In this document: piece after piece, positions 58,976 through 64,000 of the stretch
Position numbering within the stretch: position 1 is the stretch's first letter
Layout of the letters: each line of letters opens with the position of its first letter
NCBI GenBank assembly: GCA_008638375.1
Contig: CM018041.1
Coordinates: forward strand, 7,948,627 to 8,012,626
Length of the DNA stretch: 64,000 nucleotides
Direction: 5' to 3'
DNA from: Nyssa sinensis
Lineage: Eukaryota > Streptophyta > Magnoliopsida > Cornales > Nyssaceae
Notes under the pieces: model-generated
What the model saw: only the letters and a program-made list of their open reading frames with translations
The model's database searches: none
Told to the model about the DNA's origin: nothing
Made by a program: the position numbers and the translations under genes

Positions 58976-60190
58976 CTACTGATAATACTTCCGTAAGTGT
59001 TCCACATTCCATGGCCTAGGAACAGGCTTCCCAGTCATGTCTTCTAGCCAGTAGGTGGTAGGTCGAACAACCTTTGTTACTTTGTAGGGGCTTTCCTAGT
59101 TTGGTGACAATTTTCCCATAGTGGGATCCTTGGTGTTTTGAAAGACTCTTCTTAAGACATAGTCTCCGACTTGAAAGCTGACTGTCTTGAGTCCTACCTT
59201 GGATTTGTTGACCATTCTCTGTTGATAAGCTTCCATCCTAATGCTGGCTTGATCCCTTCTCTCTTCGAGCAAATCCAAGTTTTCCATCAGCTGCTGATCA
59301 TTGGATTCTTGCTCAAAGGCTTCTGTTCTCAGGGTTGGCATAACGATCTCAACCGGGATTACTGCTTCTGTCCCATAGGCTAGTGAGAAGGGAGTTTCAG
59401 AGGTGGGAGTTCTTCTGGTTGTTCTGTAGGCCCAGAGAACTCCAGGGAGTTCTTCTGCCCACTTTCCTTTGGCCTGTTCTAACCTTTTCTTTAACCCGTC
59501 AAGGATTGTTTGGTTGGTGACCTCTGCTTGCCCATTTGCCTGTGGATGGCCTGGAGAGGCAAAGTGTTGCCTAATGTTGAGATTTTCACAGAATTTCTTG
59601 AAGCCTTTACCAGTGAATTGTGTCCCATTGTCGGAGATAATCACACGTGGTATGCCGAACCTGCACACAATGTTCTTCCAGGTGAAGCTCTCGACTTCCT
59701 TCTCTGTGATATGTGTCAGAGGTTCAGCTTCGGCCCATTTAAAGAAGTAGTCGATGGCCACCAAGAGATATTTCCTGTTTGGAGGTGCCCTCAGTAATGG
59801 ACCCACTATGTCCATCCCCCACTAAGCAAAGGGCCAAGGACTAGGAATCGGGATAAGCTCGTGATGAGGCTGATGTTGGTACGGGGCAAATCTCTGGCAT
59901 TTGTCGCACTTCCGAACATATTCCTTGGCCTGTTTCAACATGCCAGGCCAGTAGTAGCCCTACGATAGAGCTCGGTGGGCTATAGTTCTGCCCCCATTAT
60001 GATTCCCGCAAATTCCTTCGTGTATTTCAGCCAAGACATATTGTGACTCATCTAGAGCTAAGCATTTTAACAGAGGTTGAGAATACGACCTTCTGTAAAG
60101 CTTGTTATTTAGCATCAGGTACCGAGCCGCTCTGATTCGGATTCTCCTGGCTTTGCTTTTGTCCTCTGGGAGGAGCCCGGATCTTAGATA
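58976..60190 (-). pseudogene. Gypsy integrase
   Basis: C-terminal part of the polyprotein. It has an HHCC zinc-binding region (about 59900-60020, CDKCQRF), then the catalytic core with D-D-E residues in MDIVGP, ISDNGTQF and the NGQAE stretch (about 59500-59815). Stops: TAG at 59960-59962, 59822-59824 and 59096-59098. The natural end of pol is TAG 58976-58978, in the same frame. It would splice element cDNA into host DNA; this copy cannot make a full enzyme. Confidence 0.85.
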
Positions 60191-61186
60191 CTAGAGGATT
60201 GGAGTCATCCAGTTCTGGGGCTGTTCATCGACTTGAGCAATTTGGGCTTCTTCAATGCTGGATCCTGGCTGAAAGGAGATTTTAATTGTGGAGTTTGCTT
60301 CAGACCTGAGGCGGGAGGCCATGTTAGCCAGAGCATCTGCTCTGCAATTCTGGCTTCTCTCAATTTTCTGGATAGTAAATGTCTGGAAGGAATGCTTTAA
60401 GTGGTTCACCAGTTCGGAGTACCGGAGCATCCTATCATCTTTAATGGCAAATTCTCCCAAGACTTGGCTCACCACCAGTTGGGAGTCAGAGAAGACGTCG
60501 AGGTTCTGAGCCTCGCATTCCAAGGCAAGTTTCATGCCTAAGATTAGGGCTTCATCTTCGGTTTCATTATTAGAAGCTTTGAATCCCAGGCTGACTGCTT
60601 TTTCTGACGTGAGCCCATCAGGGGACTGTAGTACCAGGCCTACCCCTGAACCTTGATCGGTTGACGATCCATCAATGTATAGCAGCCAGGTTCCTGAAGT
60701 TTCGGTGAGTTGCGCTTTGTTCTGAAGTGCCGGGGTGAACTCGGCAACGAAATCAGCTAAGGCCTGCCCTTTGATGGAGTTTCGGGGTACATATGATATG
60801 TCGAACTCCCTTAGCTCCACAGACCACTTCACCAATCTTCCCGATACCTCAGGTTTCCTCAGTATTGACTTTAGAGGATAGGCAGTTGGGATCTGGATTG
60901 GATGGGCTTGGAAATAAGGTCGAAGCTTCCGAGCTGATATGACCAAGGCATAGGCCAGTTTCTCTACTTCTGGGTATCTTTTTTCCATGTCAAGTAGTGC
61001 CCTACTGACGTAGAATATAGGCCTCTGTACTCCTCTGTCCTGTCTGATCAATGCGGAGCTGACCGCGTTTTCGGAAACTGCAAGGTACAGGAGTAGCTTT
61101 TCTCCTTGTACTGGTTTTGACAGGAGTTCTAGAGAGGCTAGATACTCTTTTAGTTCTTGAAAGGATTCTTCGCATTGTTCCGTCCA
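60191..61186 (-). pseudogene. Gypsy RNase H and second (archaeal-type) RNase H
   Basis: The first RNase H has FYVSRALLDMEKRYPEVEKL near 60990 and follows RT. The second opens LLYIDGSSTDQGSGVG near 60670 and includes NNETEDEALILG and FSDSQLVVSQ. Two RNase H domains in tandem are characteristic of the Tat lineage. The frame enters from RT through TAG 61187-61189 and ends at TAG 60191-60193. Confidence 0.85.
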
Positions 61187-62317
61187 CTACAAAACTTTGC
61201 TGCCTTTCAGGGCTTTGAAGAAAGGTAGGCAGCGGTCAGTGGATTTGGAGATAAATCTGCTCAGTGCCGCAACTCTGCCATTCAATGCCTGAATTTCCTT
61301 CCTGGTTCTTGGTGACTTCAGTCCAATCAGAGCTTGGATCTGAGTGGGGTCTGCTTCGATACCCCTCTGAGAGACAATGTATCCCAAGAACTTTCCCTTC
61401 GTAACCCCGAAGGTACATTTCGAGGGGTTGAGCTTCATCCTGTGCTGTCTGAGGATATCGAAGGTCTGGGCTAAGTGCTGGAGGTGACTGCCTTTCTGCA
61501 GACTCTTTACCAGCATGTCGTCGATGTATACCTCCATGGTGCTGCCGAGCAATGGGCTGAACATCTTGTTTACCAACCGCTGATAAGTGGCTCCAGCGTT
61601 CTTTAAACCGAAAGGCATTACTCTGTAGCAGTAGACCCCTCGTTCGGTTATGAAGGCTGTCTTCTCTTGATCTGGAGAGTACATCTGGATCTGGTTGTAT
61701 CCAGAGTAGGCACCCATGAAGCTCATAAGCTCATGCCCCGCAGTGGCGTCAACCAGTTGGTCTATTCTTGGCAGTGGAAAGCTGTCCTTGGGACACGCCT
61801 TGTTGAGGTCCGTATAATCGACGCAAACTCTCCACTTGCCGTTTTTCTTCTTGACAAGCACGGTGTTGGCTAGCCACTCAGGATAGAACACTTCCTGTAT
61901 CATCCTGGCTTCCAACAGCCTTTGGACTTCTTCATTTATAATCCGATGCCGTTCAGGAGCAATCGGCCTTCTCTTCTGTCTGACTGGCGGGTGATCCGGA
62001 TCCACCATCAGCTTGTGAGTTATAAGATTGGGATCTATTCCCTCAATGTCTTTGGTCTCCCAAGCGAAAGTAAAGAGGTTGTCTTTCAAGAACCTGACTA
62101 TCTTTTCCTGCTCGGTGTGTGTTAGGTCTGGGCCGATGTACAAATAACGCCCCTCTGCTTCTGAACTGACCAATACTTTAATGGGCTCGCCAACAGGTTT
62201 GGCTCGGCTGTCGAGTCCCCTTGGGCTCAGGGGTTCTTCAATGCTGGATGGGCAATCCTTCACCTCGGGAGAGTGAGTGAGAACCGGATCTCCACAGTCC
62301 CGGGTGTACTGTAATTG
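61187..62317 (-). pseudogene. Gypsy reverse transcriptase
   Basis: Standard motifs in order: VCVDYTDLNKACPKDSFPLP near 61800, YCYRVMPFGLKNAGATYQ near 61620, and the active site VYIDDMLV near 61530, then FGVTKGKFLGYIVS. Open for about 375 codons between TAG 62318-62320 and TAG 61187-61189. The catalytic YIDD is preserved. Confidence 0.88.
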
Positions 62318-62950
62318 CTATTTAGGAGCCTTTTCCTTGAGGGCAAGAGCGTGGCACTCCCGGGAGGTTGGCTGGCACCCTCTAACAGAGTGAATGTACT
62401 TCAGACACTGATGGAGGGTCGAAGTGACTGCCCCTATCTGATGTAACCAGGGTCTCCTAATTATGACGTTGTAGGGAGATCTCATGTTTAACACCATGTA
62501 CTCCGAGATGGTGGTCTTCTGCCCTTCACCCTCTCCTACAGTGGTAGGAAGGTCGACTCTCCTCAAAGGGGTGCTGAGATTGTCATCAAAAGCTGCCATC
62601 ACAGCAGTAGTGGGCTTGACGCTGTCGTGGTCCATCCCCATCTGTTTAAGTGGCTCATAGAACAATATGTTAACAGAGCTGCTAGTATCGACCAGGACTC
62701 TCCTGGTCTCGAAGTTGGCGATCTTGAGGGTGATAACAAGGGCATCACTGTGAGGGCAGTGTACCCCTGCTAGATCTTGTTCAGTGAATTGGATTTCTGA
62801 TGCTGGTTTGAACCTCTTTTCTACGTTGGAGATCTGTAATACGTTCGGGGCAGCTCTGGCCTCCCGGGCATACCTCTTTCTTGCCCTGTTGAACATTCCT
62901 GTAATAGGGGAGTCAACATGGAGGACGTAGATAACATGGTTGTTCTGCCT
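62318..62950 (-). pseudogene. Gypsy aspartic protease region
   Basis: Retropepsin-like segment with the active-site region VLVDTSSSVNILFY (near 62690), where the usual DTG reads DTS, and the downstream YNVIIRRPWLHQIGA. The Gly-to-Ser change in the catalytic triplet would probably inactivate it. Bounded by TAG 62951-62953 and TAG 62318-62320. Confidence 0.8.
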
Positions 62951-64000
62951 CTAGGGCTCGTTTCGTCCTTCCCTCTGCTCCTGCCTCTGCTCGGGCCTCT
63001 GGTCTGGCCGTTGTTGAGGCTTGTCTTCTTGGGGGTTTTGCCTTCCGTCCTGCTTAACGAACTCCCGAAGACGCCCCTTCTTTATGAGCTGCTCTATCTC
63101 ATATCGGAGGGTCCTGCATGTGTTAGTTGTATGTCCATGATCTTTATGGAAATTACAATACTTACTTTGGTCCCGCAGACTGGGATCTCCTTTGATTGGT
63201 TCCGGCCACCTCAGGTTCTCCCAATCTCGGATCTGCCGGAGTACCTGGTTTGGTGTGGTGTTTAAAGGAGTGAAGTTGGTGAACTCCCTTGGTCCGGAGT
63301 TGTACACAGCTCTGGGAGTTGTACACAGCTCTGGGTGCTGTTCTCTTTTCTGGGCTCCTGGCCCTCTTTTTGCTGGAGTCTCTTCTGTGACCCTCCCTCT
63401 TATGGTCCTCCCGCTTCGGATTGTCCCTCTAGGTCTGATCTTTGCCCTTCTGGGATGTGCGGTTGGCTTCTTCCAGGTTGATGTATTTTCTGGCTTGATC
63501 CATTAATGCCGCCATGTCGGCTGGGGGGCTCTTTGTCAAGGAGTCTCTGAATCCACCTTAGGCAAGCCCAGCAGTTAAGGCTGCTACAAGAAACTTTGGG
63601 CTGCAGTCAGTGATCTCCGTGAGTTCGGTATTGAAGCGCGCAATGTAGGCTCTGAGGGATTTCTCCCTGGTCTGCTTGACATTTAACAGGAATTCTGGCC
63701 CCCTTCTGAGCCTCTTGCTGGTCATAAACCTGTCCAAGAACTGTCTACCGAGCTCGTAGAAGCTGGTAATTGAGTTCAGAGGGAGGTTGTGGAACCACTT
63801 CAAAGCAGTTCCCTTCAAGCTGGTGATGAAAGTCCGACACATGAAAGCATCAGAGGCTCCGTGAAGGGCCATCGTATGCTGGTAGTGCGAGAGATGATCT
63901 CCTGGATCTCCAGATCCATCATACAGGGTGAATTTGGGCACCATGAACTTTTTGGGCCTCTCTTCTGACATGATGGCGTGAGTGAAAGGGGTGGCTAGTC
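62951..64000 (-). pseudogene. Gypsy gag (capsid and zinc finger), incomplete
   Basis: The capsid part (63558-63971 and probably beyond the edge) matches the Retrotrans_gag family, with LKGTALKWFHNLP near 63800. After TAA 63558-63560 and TAG 63429-63431 the same frame continues to about 63335. A 19-bp tandem duplication (63301-63335) then shifts into the frame that holds the zinc finger CNFHKDHGHTTNTC (near 63140) and a Gln/Arg-rich tail ending at TAG 62951-62953. The start codon may lie outside the window. Confidence 0.8.
63301..63335 (-). repeat. 19-bp tandem duplication in gag
   Basis: AGTTGTACACAGCTCTGGG occurs twice in direct succession. Nineteen is not a multiple of three, so it explains the frame change between the capsid and zinc-finger parts. 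Confidence 0.85.

Larger units (their letters stand above)
53389..64000 (-). mobile_element. Ty3-gypsy retrotransposon, Tat-like, 5' part outside window
   Basis: Minus-strand element inserted in the flank of copy D. Right to left: gag, protease, RT, RNase H, a second RNase H, integrase, minisatellite, two antisense (plus-strand) units, polypurine tract and 3' LTR. The second RNase H and the antisense gene between integrase and the 3' LTR are features reported for the Tat/Ogre lineage. In-frame stops occur at 63558, 63429, 62951, 62318, 61187, 60191, 59960, 59822 and 59096, and a 19-bp duplication shifts the frame at 63301. The 5' LTR, primer site and right target duplication lie beyond 64000. 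Confidence 0.88.

Noticed and set aside
59469..59797. Plus-strand open frames opposite integrase and other gypsy pol domains
   Set aside because: Shadow frames of the minus-strand polyprotein; the minus strand has the family motifs.
1..64000. tRNA, rRNA or other structural RNA genes
   Set aside because: None recognised by eye. The TGGTATCAGAGC sites are retroelement primer sites, not tRNA genes; a tRNA scan would settle this.

Overview
This window is nuclear DNA of a flowering plant, most probably a eudicot. It has spliced receptor kinase genes, AT-rich spacers full of microsatellites, and several classes of plant transposable element. Two retroelements carry primer-binding sites matching plant initiator-methionine tRNA. 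The species cannot be named from the sequence.

The core is a cluster of LRR receptor-like kinase (RLK) genes of the FLS2/EFR/Xa21 type (LRR subfamily XII, non-RD kinases), all on the plus strand. There are two gene types. Type I is copy A (422-4803, intact) and copy B (23781-27959, broken by a 1-nt deletion and a stop). Type II is copy C (35786-39286, broken by a 2-nt insertion) and copy D (48000-51495, intact). Each has one phase-1 intron at the same place, inside the APE codon of the kinase domain. Shared flanks show three copies of one module, type I - spacer - type II - copia fragment. Module 1 (1 to about 14.5 kb) kept type I and lost type II. Module 2 (about 21.6 to 42.5 kb) has both genes, both broken. 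Module 3 (about 42.6 to 53.4 kb) lost type I and kept type II. Relics of a further RLK exon lie downstream of C and D.

Mobile DNA fills most of the rest. It includes a decayed hAT transposon with its right end (about 8.2-11.16 kb) and a degenerate Ty1-copia body (11.16-14.46 kb) with a 1-kb relative at 41.5-42.5 kb. A complete but mutated Ty1-copia element lies at 16714-21563, with both LTRs, a primer site and a GGAGG target duplication. A solo LTR lies at 22044-23484 with an ACTAA target duplication. A TIR-bounded element (about 30.82-33.25 kb) is flanked by 105-bp direct repeats. A 315-bp TRIM sits at 34753-35067. Hairpin MITEs recur at one position in all three module spacers.

From 53389 to the right edge lies a minus-strand Ty3-gypsy element of the Tat kind, with a second RNase H. 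Its 5' part runs out of the window. From right to left it holds gag, protease, RT, two RNase H domains and integrase, then a 0.9-kb minisatellite built of hairpin half-units. Next come two plus-strand (antisense) gene-like units, the larger resembling the 'putative gypsy type transposon' family, and finally the 3' LTR. The polyprotein has at least nine in-frame stops, eight of them TAG, so this copy is not autonomous.

Only A and D look like functional host genes. They would encode plasma-membrane receptors with an extracellular LRR domain and a cytoplasmic non-RD kinase, a class whose studied members sense microbial ligands.
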